64,000 nt of DNA from Sipunculus nudus. Taxonomy: Eukaryota; Annelida; Sipuncula; Golfingiida; Sipunculidae. The translations under genes were made by a program, and so were the position numbers. Below the pieces are notes generated by a model, which saw only the letters and a program-made list of their open reading frames with translations, was not told the origin of the DNA and did not search any database. The DNA lies in NCBI GenBank assembly GCA_026874595.1, contig CM049321.1, positions 46,865,797 through 46,929,796 of the forward strand. The letters are read 5' to 3'. Within the stretch, counting starts at the first letter, position 1. Each line of letters begins with the position of its first letter. Shown here one piece after another: positions 35,171 to 45,345 of the stretch.

Positions 35171-37600
35171 CTAGTCCGTCACGTACGGACCCCATTTATC
35201 TGTGATATGGAGTCTGACCGTCTGGTGGTGAGAGTTCGCCCTGCGGTGCATGAAGGGACCTGTAACATGAAATACCACTGCTTGTTGTGGGATAGAGAAG
35301 CAATCTTGTATTTAATTATATATAGAAATAAACTTATTAAGTATCAAATTAAATCGATATATCACCTTTATGTGCACCTGTTAATGTTTTTTATCCTTTA
35401 AACTGCCGGGGTTCAGTTGTTGCATGCGCAACAGGACACTGCCGGAAAAGGAATCCCATGCAAATTAGGTGGGCAATCTATGCAAAAGAGGAATTCAGGG
35501 GGGCTTTTCCCAGGAATGCCAGTGCCGTGCACTAGGATAGACCTTGTTATGGGTTCATAACTGAAATGAGATTTCAGTTATGGGGATCCTCTTATGGAAA
35601 AGCGTAGCAGGGGTATATTGGGATATTTGCAAAATAAACACAGAAAATGGAGGCAATTTAGCAAATTTCTTACCAATAATGGCTAATAAACTGTTCTGGA
35701 GTAAAAAATAAATTATGTAGAAATGCCCTTATAAGGAAATTGTTAAGATTTCAACTCCTGTGGTTTTTTTCAGCCTGCCATGCGGTCATGTTTATCTTTT
35801 GTCACATGACCCTGTCCTTGACCTCATTGATATGAGAAAAGTTGTCCTCTGATTATTGTTCCAAATAAATTATAGTAAATATTGTTTCCATAACTTCCAT
35901 AGGCAAATTTGTTAAAACCTTAAATGATATAGCCATAAACGTATAAAGGACTTATTGAAGCCATATATTATCATTTACTCATAAGTATTATTCATGAAAT
36001 AAGATTTTTTCAATAGATTTATTAGCAATAAATTACTCTGGTACACCAGAGGTCAGGTCACAGGTCAGGTCATGGGTGACCAGAGTTCATGCCTAAGCAA
36101 CATGGCTGTGTCAGTGATGGTCTTCTGCTCTTCTCTTCATGATAAAATGCTGTTATATCATATATAACATAAACAGGAGACTCCACATGTATGGAAACTG
36201 ATATATAAAGGATATATAGGTGGAGTGAACATAGTATAAGCTGCATCTTATTCTTAATTACTCTTTTATTCTTTCCTTCTGATACATCAGAAGGACCGCT
36301 ACGATATTTCGTAAGAACATACTCAAGGCTGAGTATGGAGCCCGGGTCACCTGGTGTGTAATTCTCAGCCTTGCACCAAGGCAAATATAGACCATATTTC
36401 ATAAGCATCCTTCCCTTCATACATCGCATGTTGTCAATGATGCTAATTTCCTATTGGCTGTTCCAACTTGAAGGCGCCAGGGGCCCTACGGAGACGGAGT
36501 AATATCTGACTTCATTCAGAGTAAGTGTCCATACTTTTTTACATACTGATCATTCAGCAAAAGCTTTGGTCCTAACTGGGTCCAAGCATCTGTAACAATA
36601 ATAATATGTGGGGTTTGACTGGTGTCCTCACGTTACACAAGGCATAAACATATCTTAGGCATTGTACAGATTGGTACAACCTTTGATAGCATAAACTCTC
36701 CCCGCCAGAGGCTGCAGCGCTTGATCATTGTTTACTTTAGTATATATGTCTGCGCTGCAAGACTGCAGCAGAAGCCATGACATGCCTGATGATATGACAT
36801 CGACAAGCCTCTTACATCTCCCTTACATGAATCCCAAACATCATCACGTCCGTCCGTATACATCTATAACCTCGTCCATGTAGACTGGATTCTATACTCG
36901 CTGCCCTTTATTTAATGCCATTACCTCACTAAATCCACCGACCTATCCCACCCATCATTTCTGCATTTCTTGTATTTACATTTGTTTGTATCGTCTTATT
37001 CTATTTGTCTTGGAGATTTTCTCTGCATCATTAACTAGCTGTCAAACAGATCTTGGGTGTTATATACACTTACCTGTTCAAAAGACTATGGAAATCTTGG
37101 AGTATGGCCTACTATGGGCCCTATAAATACTGTTATACGATCGTTTTTGAAATACATACACTTCAAGACAGCAACTTGCAAACAAGCGATAATGTAAGGT
37201 GCAAAGACTAAAACCTGGATGTCGAATGTCGGATGCCAAGTATGATGCAAAGTTGGAAGGCAGATAATATGAAATAAGATTAGTTACCATTTATTCACCT
37301 ACAGTTCAATGGATTTGTTTTTGACCTGCAATTTATTACATAAAATTAATGATTATAAAATACAACAAATACATAAAAATAACACAGAACGTTTGACTAT
37401 GCATGTAAAAATAAGCTATTGATAAAATACAATTCAAAAGCATAAAATATCCATAGAGGTTGTGAGTTAAAAAGTTTAATACTGTATGGCACAAGATATT
37501 TTTTTAGGTGAGTAGTTCAGCATAATTAAACATCTAATCCTTTTATACCTGAAGGTCATTGTATTCTGACTTTGGGTACAACTAAGATAATTTAACATAT
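35171..37600. other. Repeat-derived DNA without a supported gene
   Basis: Includes the inverted relative of the foldback repeat (36,770-36,895) and the palindrome-free paralog of the 13.6-kb repeat (37,010-37,260). A 119-residue minus open frame at 36,070-36,429 has no recognisable motif. Confidence 0.5.
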
Positions 37601-38261
37601 TGTAACACCCGGGGGGTGTAGCACACGTGAGTTCGGGTTAGTTTAATGAAGTCCTAACGGCTCGGGTTGATGTATCTGCACTTGACACTCTAAGTCGCAT
37701 GCATTCATAAATGAAATAAGGCAGCAGTACATGATTAAGGTTTTAATACAACTTAGTGATAACTTACAGATGGCAAAAGAAGATGGTGAGGCGCTCTCTC
37801 ACTCCGTTGCAGGCGAAGCCGGGGGCGTGGTGTCATTCCGCTACGCACAATACCCTAAACAATAATCCCCGTAAACGTAGGTTGGTAGAGTTGTCCAATT
37901 ATATACTCCTTTGCAGTATAGGTAATCCAAAAGTAAATGTGAATATTCCATTACAGAATCCCAATGGCAAGTTAACACATTACTTCTAAGGCTGACACGA
38001 GAGCTGGCCACCCTGAGAACGGACAGAGCAACACTCCACACTGTTCTCTGACACGCTCTGCGCGCGCTCTACTTATAGGCTGAAGGCGGACGGTGACCGT
38101 CCGAGCGGTGGCCGCATGGTCAGCCCTGCAGGGCGGTTATCGCCCAGCGCTACATTGCTGTTACAAGCCAGCAGACAAACCGCGCTTATGTAAGTGAGAT
38201 ACATAGCTTACCCGGGCACCTGCAGTGTGACTGACCCCTACGGAACCATGCATTCACTACA
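37601..38261. mobile_element. Probable solo LTR, 661 bp, with 4-bp target duplication
   Basis: It starts TGTAACACCCGGGG and ends CACTACA, giving TG...CA termini. ATAT flanks it on both sides (37,597-37,600 and 38,262-38,265). It is GC-richer than its surroundings and includes TATA-like strings on both strands, so orientation is uncertain. No second LTR or internal region is adjacent. Confidence 0.5.
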
Positions 38262-39990
38262 ATATATTAAATGACTATGATAAATTTCATAGTGCTGACT
38301 AAGAGTATCGAACATAGAAATACTTAAACATGTACACAGACGACCGGCTACATATATTAAAAATATATGACTAAGGCAAAAAAAAAGGTATGGTTCTAAA
38401 GGGCACTTTTTTTCAGAAGTCAGTGAGAGCGGGCGGTATTTTATTTTTTTTTCGTTTTTTTACGTTTCCATAAACATGTCATATGATCAGGGAAACGCAT
38501 GGGAATAACATATATTTTTGCTAAACAAGTAAAAGCACTAAGCCTACATAAATATTATTATTTTAACCCTCTTGTAGAATAAAATAAAAATTAAAAAAAA
38601 AAATTGATGCGGGGGGATAAAACTGATGCGGGCGGTGCCTAAGAAATATACGTTATATTATTATTATTTGTTTTTGCCTAATAAATATATAAAAAAAATA
38701 CAGTGATTATAATAGTTACATGTAGCCTACAATTTAAATTTAAAATGACTGTGTGTTCAAAGGTTAAAATATAACTGTAAAATTATTAAAGGAACTAAGA
38801 GTTATTATGACATTCCTGTACCTGTTAGTTACATAATTATAATACTGTGAATAAGAGTTAAGAATAAAAATGACAATGACTAAGATTTATGTATAATGTA
38901 TTTTTTTCGAGCTCCATCATCCTTAAAAATAGATAATCTTTAGTTTTGACTTGAGGTACAACACAATCTTGACTAGTCCTGTATGTGTTTTAGGAATGTC
39001 TGGCAGATTATTTAAAAATAAGGTATGCCGGAGCATTGTAATCATGAATGTTATACATTAAAGGGGCCCAATCACCTATTTGACCTGAATAAAATAAAAG
39101 TAATTCCTTGGAGCTTTTATAAAATTAGGCAAGAAAACTTATTCAATATTGCTGTGTTTTCAAACATGTTGCTGAAAAAAAAGTTAGTTCTTACATCAAC
39201 TAAGGCGTTATAAGAACTCTTCACAACCAAAATAACCCTTAGATCATTAATATATACACAGAGGAGGCCACAAGTCACACACATTTTTTTTTTCAAAATG
39301 TAGGCACCTTTAAACCTAGTGATAATTAATAAACCTAATGTGAAACATCCAACCATTTCAGCTTTTTTAAAATCAACAAATCTTAAGCTTTGCCTGTTTG
39401 AAAAATTCATGACAAAACGTACCATTTTATTCTGAGCAGTCTGTAGTCCAGTTTGCCGGGTTTTTATGGAGTCCCTGATACCAAGTATTACAAGTAAAAT
39501 AGAAAAGGTCTAAGGTCTGAGGAAAACCTAACAATTTTCTGTACCTGAAATTCAGATTTACATGTTTAATGTACAGAAATAATATTTTAGTATTAATTTT
39601 ACATATGACCGTGTTACTCATAATATTTCCAGGAAGGGTACGATCAAGTACTACCCGAAGATATCTAACATTTAGACATATGTCCACGTTATGACATTGG
39701 ATAGATCACGTATTAATCCTTCCATTTGTCACAGAGGTAAGGTGTACAGTTTCTCCACCCCGTATACTGGCCAGTCAAATGAAGAGAAGGGACAGTTTGT
39801 TGATTATAATCCCGACAAATTCAAGGTAAAAATTCACATACAATTATACATTATCTATACCGTGAGATCATCTCTCTGTGCGTAAAAACCCGAGGTGGTG
39901 CGACCACACTGTGGACGCTTTACTAACATCCTAGTGACATATCCGCATGACCGGGGGCGCTTACTGATAACAACACAAGTGCGACTGTAC
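38262..39990. other. AT-rich DNA, no gene seen
   Basis: No protein similarity or repeat family was recognised. It is the left flank of the gene-dense block that starts near 39.9 kb. Confidence 0.55.
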
Positions 39991-40347
39991 TTATCGGCCA
40001 GACCCCCGAGCCGTGACAGTCTTCGTTGTGGTTGAAATGGTCGAACAGATTTGCACGGGTCGGTGTATCTGACCAATTTGGATCAATTTGATCAATTTGA
40101 AGCCGTGTACGATGTTGGTGATGCAGGTCATCCTCCCACCCTCTTGATCTTTTTTGTTGGCAAAATCAAGGGTGCTGATACTGTGATGGTGGTTCAAAAC
40201 GGCCTCGTCCACCATCCACGACCTGCAGTATTTCAGCAAGGACCGCACATAGTTCAAGGTAAAGTCAAACCTCTCGCCATACCCTTGCCTTTTGGCCAGC
40301 AAGCGTTTGAAGTTGTTAAAGTCGTTTTCCAGCTGAGAGCGAGACAT
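39991..40347 (-). CDS. Unidentified ORF, 118 residues, in virus-like block
   Basis: I do not recognise this protein. It starts with MSRSQLENDFNNFKRLL, a charged, probably helical opening. About 80 residues look like ordinary folded protein; the C-terminal 35 are Thr/Ile/Gly-rich and may be out of the original frame. It diverges from the plus-strand ORF at 40,521 across about 170 bp that could serve as a shared promoter. The opposite-strand frame at 40,051-40,365 is judged a shadow. Confidence 0.35.
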   Translation of the reverse strand: MSRSQLENDFNNFKRLLAKRQGYGERFDFTLNYVRSLLKYCRSWMVDEAVLNHHHSISTLDFANKKDQEGGRMTCITNIVHGFKLIKLIQIGQIHRPVQICSTISTTTKTVTARGSGR

Positions 40348-40520
40348 GTTGCGGCTGCTGGTTGACTGTGTGGCTGTAAAAGTGACTGTTCCGGCTCCAG
40401 CTTTTTATTGGGACCGGACTTAAGTTGTGGCGTCATCATCACCACGTGATAATGCAACACCGGATTTAAAAGTTTGCTAATACCGGAGCTGCCATCACAA
40501 CCAGCACAACCAGCAAAATT

Positions 40521-40904
40521 ATGGCATCGATGAAAGACCTCGAAGCTCAGTCCTTGTTTGAGACAAATAAGGTGGCCGATACAAACGAATCATTCCCGAT
40601 TTCTGTGTACAAAGTTGACAAGCAGAAAATTTGGGAGCCCGGGAACTTTTACGCCCGTAAACTCTTCCATGTAAAGTACAAAGACAAATGTTTGGACTTT
40701 TACAGTTCGGCCGCTCCCAAGTTTAACAAGTGGAACCACGATTTGATTTTTTCGGTGGAGTTTGGCATGTTCGAGAGCCTGAGAAGAGAACATGATATTT
40801 TATGCTTCTGTGGAACCACCCAGATTTCGACTACCACAAGGCCAGGCAGATCGAGAAAGACAATAAAGCCACTGCCGCAACGGAGTAAAAGGGTTGATAG
40901 ATAA
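40521..40904 (+). CDS. Unidentified ORF, 127 residues, in virus-like block
   Basis: No family is recognised. The first ~98 residues have balanced composition with aromatic- and Lys-rich strands (e.g. YARKLFHVKYKDKCLDFY). A probable frameshift near 40,815 replaces the true C-terminus with a Thr/Arg-rich tail; in the neighbouring frame the segment stays coding-like to a TAA at 40,885. The ATG is preceded by a short leader and a compact, GC-richer upstream region shared with the minus ORF at 40,347. Confidence 0.4.
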   Translation: MASMKDLEAQSLFETNKVADTNESFPISVYKVDKQKIWEPGNFYARKLFHVKYKDKCLDFYSSAAPKFNKWNHDLIFSVEFGMFESLRREHDILCFCGTTQISTTTRPGRSRKTIKPLPQRSKRVDR

Positions 40905-40939
40905 ACTGCTACCGGAGTTTTAAAGGTTATGTTCAGAAT

Positions 40940-41224
40940 GTGGAAATCCGCCAGGAAATGCAAGCCCACAGCAGGGACCACCAACCCATCGAAATCAAGT
41001 GGTATGAGATGAACGACATATTTGTGCTTAGTTTGAAGGAGTTACGGAGCTTGAACAACCAACTTCACGCAGCCAAACACATGATGGACAAAAAGCCACT
41101 CAAACGTTCATACGAGGATACACCTGTCAAAATGGAGATGGCAAAGAAAACGTTATGTGAACTCACTTTATTTTTAATTGGAATCATTCATATCCATCAG
41201 ACTAATACAACATGTGAAATGTAA
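40940..41224 (+). CDS. Unidentified short ORF followed directly by poly(A) signal
   Basis: About 70 residues of charged, helix-like sequence (including LKELRSLNNQLHAAKHMM), then a hydrophobic tail. The listed start is GTG; the frame is open upstream to about 40,905, and the first internal ATG is at the M of QEM. AATAAA begins one base after the stop codon (41,225-41,230). Confidence 0.35.
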   Translation: MEIRQEMQAHSRDHQPIEIKWYEMNDIFVLSLKELRSLNNQLHAAKHMMDKKPLKRSYEDTPVKMEMAKKTLCELTLFLIGIIHIHQTNTTCEM

Positions 41225-41271
41225 AATAAATCAGCAAGTCAGTAAGTTTATATACAAAGCTTGTATTTATT
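41225..41271. terminator. Convergent poly(A) signals
   Basis: AATAAA on the plus strand at 41,225-41,230 and AATAAA on the minus strand at 41,271-41,266 face each other about 36 bp apart. They would end the plus ORFs (40.5-41.2 kb) and the minus ORFs (from 44.5 down to 41.3 kb). Confidence 0.5.
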
Positions 41272-41315
41272 TGTTTTTACAGAGACTGCATGAATGAGTG
41301 AATAAATGAAGTCGG

Positions 41316-41884
41316 TTACATACAAAATAAATTTCCCTTTAAATCATATTGGTTTTCTCTTTTAAGTTGATTTATAGTTTCCTGTATTTCCTTTTTAGAA
41401 ATATAAGACTCTCCCCCGTGGTACGGAACTAGGTGTTCCATCACCCGGTCATCGAATCGGACTCTCCTCCAATCTTGTCTTCTGGTTTGCCTTCTTTCAT
41501 CTCCTGCAGTTTTTATGTCCACCATCATGACAGTATCGTGTTGTTTCCTGGGCTGGTCCCACCGTCCACTCCATATCCACCCTCCTCTTCGGTTTGTCTT
41601 TATTCTTTGTGTGTGTGTTTTTTTTTGCAACACTATCAAGTATTCCCCCTGACCGCTTCCCTCTGCAAGGGTTTCAACACATTCTCCACCAGTTCGTCCG
41701 ACAAAAAGTCCGACCCCTTCAGCTGTTTCTTCAGACAAAGCGAGCAGACGTCTACCTGAGTATCGGCGGTTCCGTTTTCAAAGGCTGTGGTAAAAGTCTG
41801 ACATGGACACTGGACCTTGTCCGTCACTCTGAACCTGACATATTTCACCGTGTTGTAGCTCACGGTTCTCAGAACGATGTGCAC
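41316..41884 (-). pseudogene. Frameshifted unidentified ORF with Cys cluster, virus-like block
   Basis: Two overlapping frames (41,636-41,884 and 41,316-41,738) read as successive parts of one decayed gene. The upstream part has CPC and, about 25 residues on, CSLC, a possible zinc-ribbon. The downstream part is Arg/Lys/Gln-rich and ends in a charged helix-like tail. The frame changes near 41,640. The plus-strand frames over the same DNA are Ser/Phe/Pro-rich shadows. No family is recognised. Confidence 0.3.
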
Positions 41885-42188
41885 GTCTTAGACTGGCTTG
41901 CTGCATAATTTCAACGGGGCGATGACGTCCAGGGAACTGCTCCATTTGACCAGATTCTCCCACTTGGTTTTCAACCTGTTGGTCTACATTTGAGGCGAAG
42001 TCCCAGCTTGTATCTTTTAGGAAGGTCAGGAATGAATCGGACAAGGAGACGCACATGAAAAAGTAAAATAGTTGACTTGGCTGGTGATGTTCACGGCTAA
42101 TTCCATGTACTGCACCCCAAGGAGGTGCATTGCAAACAAGAAGGCTGGCACTTTCTATCCAAAGAACACAAACATGGGTTCCAAACAT
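41778..42188 (-). pseudogene. Unidentified decayed ORF, virus-like block
   Basis: A 136-residue frame. Its middle contains a hydrophobic stretch (PSQLFYFFMCVSLSDSFL); the C-terminal half is Gln/Glu/Arg-rich and overlaps the Cys-cluster frame, so frames have probably shifted. Another frame across the same DNA also looks coding-like for short runs. The identity is unknown. Confidence 0.25.
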
Positions 42189-42398
42189 AGCGTCGGAGAC
42201 GGACTTAACGTGCTAAAGCCGCTGGTACAGGTAGTCGCATGATTAGGAGGAGAAGATGATTTCGACTAAAACTTGCCTTTGTCGACACTGGAGCTTTTTT
42301 CTTTCCTGGAAACCATAGCTAAAATTGTATTTTTGTGCTCTTTGCAGTAGCTCAGAGCTTTGTGATAACAGGTCGGTCTTAGCGAATCTATTTACAGC

Positions 42399-42644
42399 TC
42401 ACATGGGAGTGACGTAAGGGATTGACCCCATTCTACCGAGGCCGGAATTGCTACGACCGTACCTACTGGCTTTTGGTAAAGCCTTACACCTCCTGCCGGT
42501 AATCTTTTTTCTCGCCATTCCCAGTTTAAGGTCGATGTGTTTCTTTTTCAGTTTCATGGGCTTGTCTTTTAACTGTTTGACCTTTTCGATCACTTTCTTT
42601 ACATTTTCCTTAATTCCCCTACCCCTCCTGAAACTCCATCGCAT
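42399..42644 (-). CDS. Small highly basic protein, core-protein-like
   Basis: 81 residues, about one third Lys or Arg. It has a long amphipathic Lys-rich segment (residues 10-45) and a second basic patch near RKKITGRRCKALPKASRYGR, ending in a Gly/Ser/Met tail. Size and composition resemble packaged DNA-condensing proteins of dsDNA viruses or a ribosomal/histone-like fragment; composition alone cannot decide. It is the best-preserved minus ORF in the block. Confidence 0.4.
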   Translation of the reverse strand: MRWSFRRGRGIKENVKKVIEKVKQLKDKPMKLKKKHIDLKLGMARKKITGRRCKALPKASRYGRSNSGLGRMGSIPYVTPM

Positions 42645-42971
42645 GTTCCATCTCCTGCGCCTTCTAGTGTAACTAGACTTCTAGTTATTTCAGTAATCTC
42701 GTTCAGTGTTCAATCGTCTACCTTATTATCCTGATCAAAAATAGTCTAATAAGACGTCTTTGCACCTGGAAATATAACATCCAGTTCCCCTCTCCCTCGG
42801 TCTCAGGACCCTATGATTTCTCTGGCGTTCTTCAGTGCGCCGTTTTAGGAGCTCATGCATCAGCCCATACAAGGAGAGTAAAGTATAATAGACCTGAAAG
42901 GTCGGGTAAAGTTTTCTGTGCCCGTTTTTTTTAAGGTATTTGGGTGGGGGTCTGTCGTATGTGTAAATTTG

Positions 42972-43169
42972 CTAGCAGGCGGCTTGAAAGCCTCGATTTA
43001 TGTTGGTCTTGTGCGGTTGTTTGAAGTTCGTGAAGGAATGACATTCACCGAATAGTTTGCAAATGGCATAGTTTATCATGTAGCGGATATTAACCCTCTT
43101 GACCTTGGGCAGGGTATTAAACAGCAGCCTGTCCACATCTCGAAATGCTTGGTCAGGAAGAGACTGCAA
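42972..43169 (-). pseudogene. Unidentified ORF fragment, virus-like block
   Basis: 65 residues of protein-like composition (e.g. VNIRYMINYAICKLFGECHS). Open, coding-like stretches continue on both sides in other frames, suggesting one larger decayed gene between about 42,700 and 43,400. Not recognised. Confidence 0.3.
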
Positions 43170-43199
43170 AGTTCAGCGTCATAAGGGATATGAATCTCC

Positions 43200-44560
43200 T
43201 AGTAGTTGAACCCGAAAACAGGTTCAGGCTCAAAGTCAAAGGTTTCCAGGGAGAAATTTTCCACCACCTTTCCTGTCAACACACAGACGTATCCTGAAAT
43301 GTCCATGGTCTGGGTCGAGGTCAGTCCACCACACCACACATGTGAATTATTTTATGTGTGGGGCAATAGTAACAGCTATCCGTTTCCGTCATATGTCCAA
43401 AATTTATAAAACCTCTGTCCAAGTAAGGTCTTACATATATTAGTTTGGCTACTTATTATATTTTGCTTTTGTTTGTGATGCAAATGTTTGTCCCTTTCAT
43501 CCCCCAGGCGGGGACTTACACTTCCTCGTTGGTTATGGGGGTGGGTTTGAATCTGGGTTGCCCTTTTTCAAGAGATTTAATCATCTTCTGAGTCATCATC
43601 GTCTGTACAATGAGGAGGATTTAAACGTTCTCATAGTAACACGTCGTTTTTTGGTACATCGGTCATAACCTTGGCAAGGGTCATTTTAATCGACCTGTGA
43701 AACTAGATGTGGATGAGCTTTAAGGTGAAAAAGATGTGGGAGGATGGGATGTGCCCAACTGTGACACAGTAGGGAACATTGAACTGGTGGTGAGGTTGCT
43801 AACCAGTACCTGCTGCCACCTGTGGTGCAGATGGAACACTACCGGTGCTGGTTACATTTTGAGGCGGGTTGGTGTGTTTGGAAATATCATATAGGTTTTG
43901 CCTTTCCAGCGTAGTATTAATATCATAGTATTTAACGAAGCCGCGGAAAGGTAGGGGTCATTGGGGTGTTCAGCTAACTCTTGTTTAAGTGAAACTCTTG
44001 TTTCCTTTTAAGTGGATTATAACTTGACCTGTGAAGGTCAAAGTCCCCTGTAATTATTTGCTGGGCTACGTCACCTATGAACTGAGAGACTGTAGGCGGA
44101 GCATTTCGCAGTATGTTCCTTGCTTTCCCTTAACTGGCGTTTTCCAACTGCTGCAAGTATGGAAGGTAAATTTTACCTGCTTCATTAAAGGAGACCATGA
44201 TTCAGCAAAGCTTGTTCTTTTACCTCAATTTAGTCGTTACTTCTAACCTGTTTTATATATTTCTCATCATCATCATATATAACAGCGTGGGTTGGAATGG
44301 CAAATCGAATACCTCCGTCCGAATGGGTGGTGGTATCCACTATGAAAAAAAGTATGAGGTTTGCCTTCAATCACAAATGTCACCTAATTAAGGCTGTCTT
44401 TGATCCGGACTACAGAGGTGACCAGTAACGCAACAATAAAAGCGAACTGTAACACCCTTTTCCCCTGTGCTCAGACTACTTAATTTATCTTGATTTCATA
44501 GCAGGAATCAACTTTTTAACCATGGTCCTATTGATATTCCTCATCTTGTGACCCATAATG
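43200..44560 (-). pseudogene. Decayed minus-strand coding region, unidentified
   Basis: Short protein-like runs appear in several minus frames. One near 43,600 ends in an Asp/Glu-rich tail, and one near 44,270-44,340 contains GGIRFAIPTHAVIYDDDEKY. Stops and shifts interrupt every frame. The runs share the minus orientation with the ORFs at 41.3-43.2 kb, so this looks like the upstream part of the same gene cluster. Confidence 0.25.
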
Positions 44561-45109
44561 TTAACGAAGTTCTAATCGGTCACAGAGTGTTTTTTGTATC
44601 CATTGATTTTTTTTCATTATCACTGAGGATGATTGTATATATTTATAAAAAAAAAATATTGCTTCCGTCATGTGTACGCATTTACTTATTCGGACCATAT
44701 TCCCAGGTCCATTTTGGCATTATGTATGTATATTATTTGAATATTCCATGATAAACGCAAAAATCCTATTTTTCCTTAACCCCAATCTGGTAGGTTGCAT
44801 GAATGAATCATAACTTCCTGGTGGAGGCAATAAACTTTATAAAAAAACTGAAATATTTAGTTTAAGTAATGTACACATTAATTTCCTAGGATTTTATCTA
44901 TCAAAGCATTGGTATTTTCACGTGAATAATGTCAGGACCTAAGATGATTATTCAAACTTCGCCCTGTTTTGGTTTTCCACAATCACGTAACTTAATAGGT
45001 GGTTCAAGATTTTATCTTTACATCATATTCTCTAGTTGATAGACAATCTGCTTTAAAACGACGAGTTTATTTGCACTGTTTACTACTCTTTAAAGTGTTT
45101 TCAAATGTC

Positions 45110-45345
45110 TGGGCCTTGATAGTCAAGTGGTTAAGCGCTCGGCTCTCTCAGTTGGCGACCCGGGTTCGATCTCCGGCGTAGCTATGAGAGTGGGTGGTGG
45201 TGGCCCATCTGAGTCCGGTTGTTTTCTCCGGGCTCTCTGCTTTTTACCACCTTCAGACACTACCAAACGCCACCCCAGAGCCATAGAGGGTGTTTCGATT
45301 AGTTATAAGAACTATTTGTATAATCCATGTAAAATAAAATATTTT
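45110..45345 (+). mobile_element. tRNA-derived SINE with intact-looking head
   Basis: The head contains TAGTCAAGTGGTTAAGCG (A-box-like) and GGTTCGATCTCC (B-box-like). The body reads CTATGAGAGTGGGTGGTGG...TTTCTCCGGG...GAGCCATAGAGG...ATTAGTTATAAG and ends in an A/T-rich tail. Body order and sequence match the headless copy at 17,655. It is not a tRNA gene, as the 3' half diverges into the SINE body. Confidence 0.75.

Noticed and set aside
36070-36429. 119-residue minus-strand frame
   Set aside because: Low-complexity, repeat-like composition without motifs; no splice or promoter support.
40051-40365. Plus-strand frame opposite the 40,347 minus ORF
   Set aside because: Codon pattern and a Met at a compact divergent promoter favour the minus frame; both cannot easily be real, though this is not certain.
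39900-44560. Firm assignment of the compact block to adenovirus-like, Polinton or herpes-like lineages
   Set aside because: Basic composition and layout are only suggestive; no capsid, polymerase, ATPase or protease motif could be read with confidence.
45115-45182. Possible tRNA gene
   Set aside because: A- and B-box-like strings are present, but the 3' half runs into a SINE body shared with 17,655-17,825 and no acceptor stem forms.
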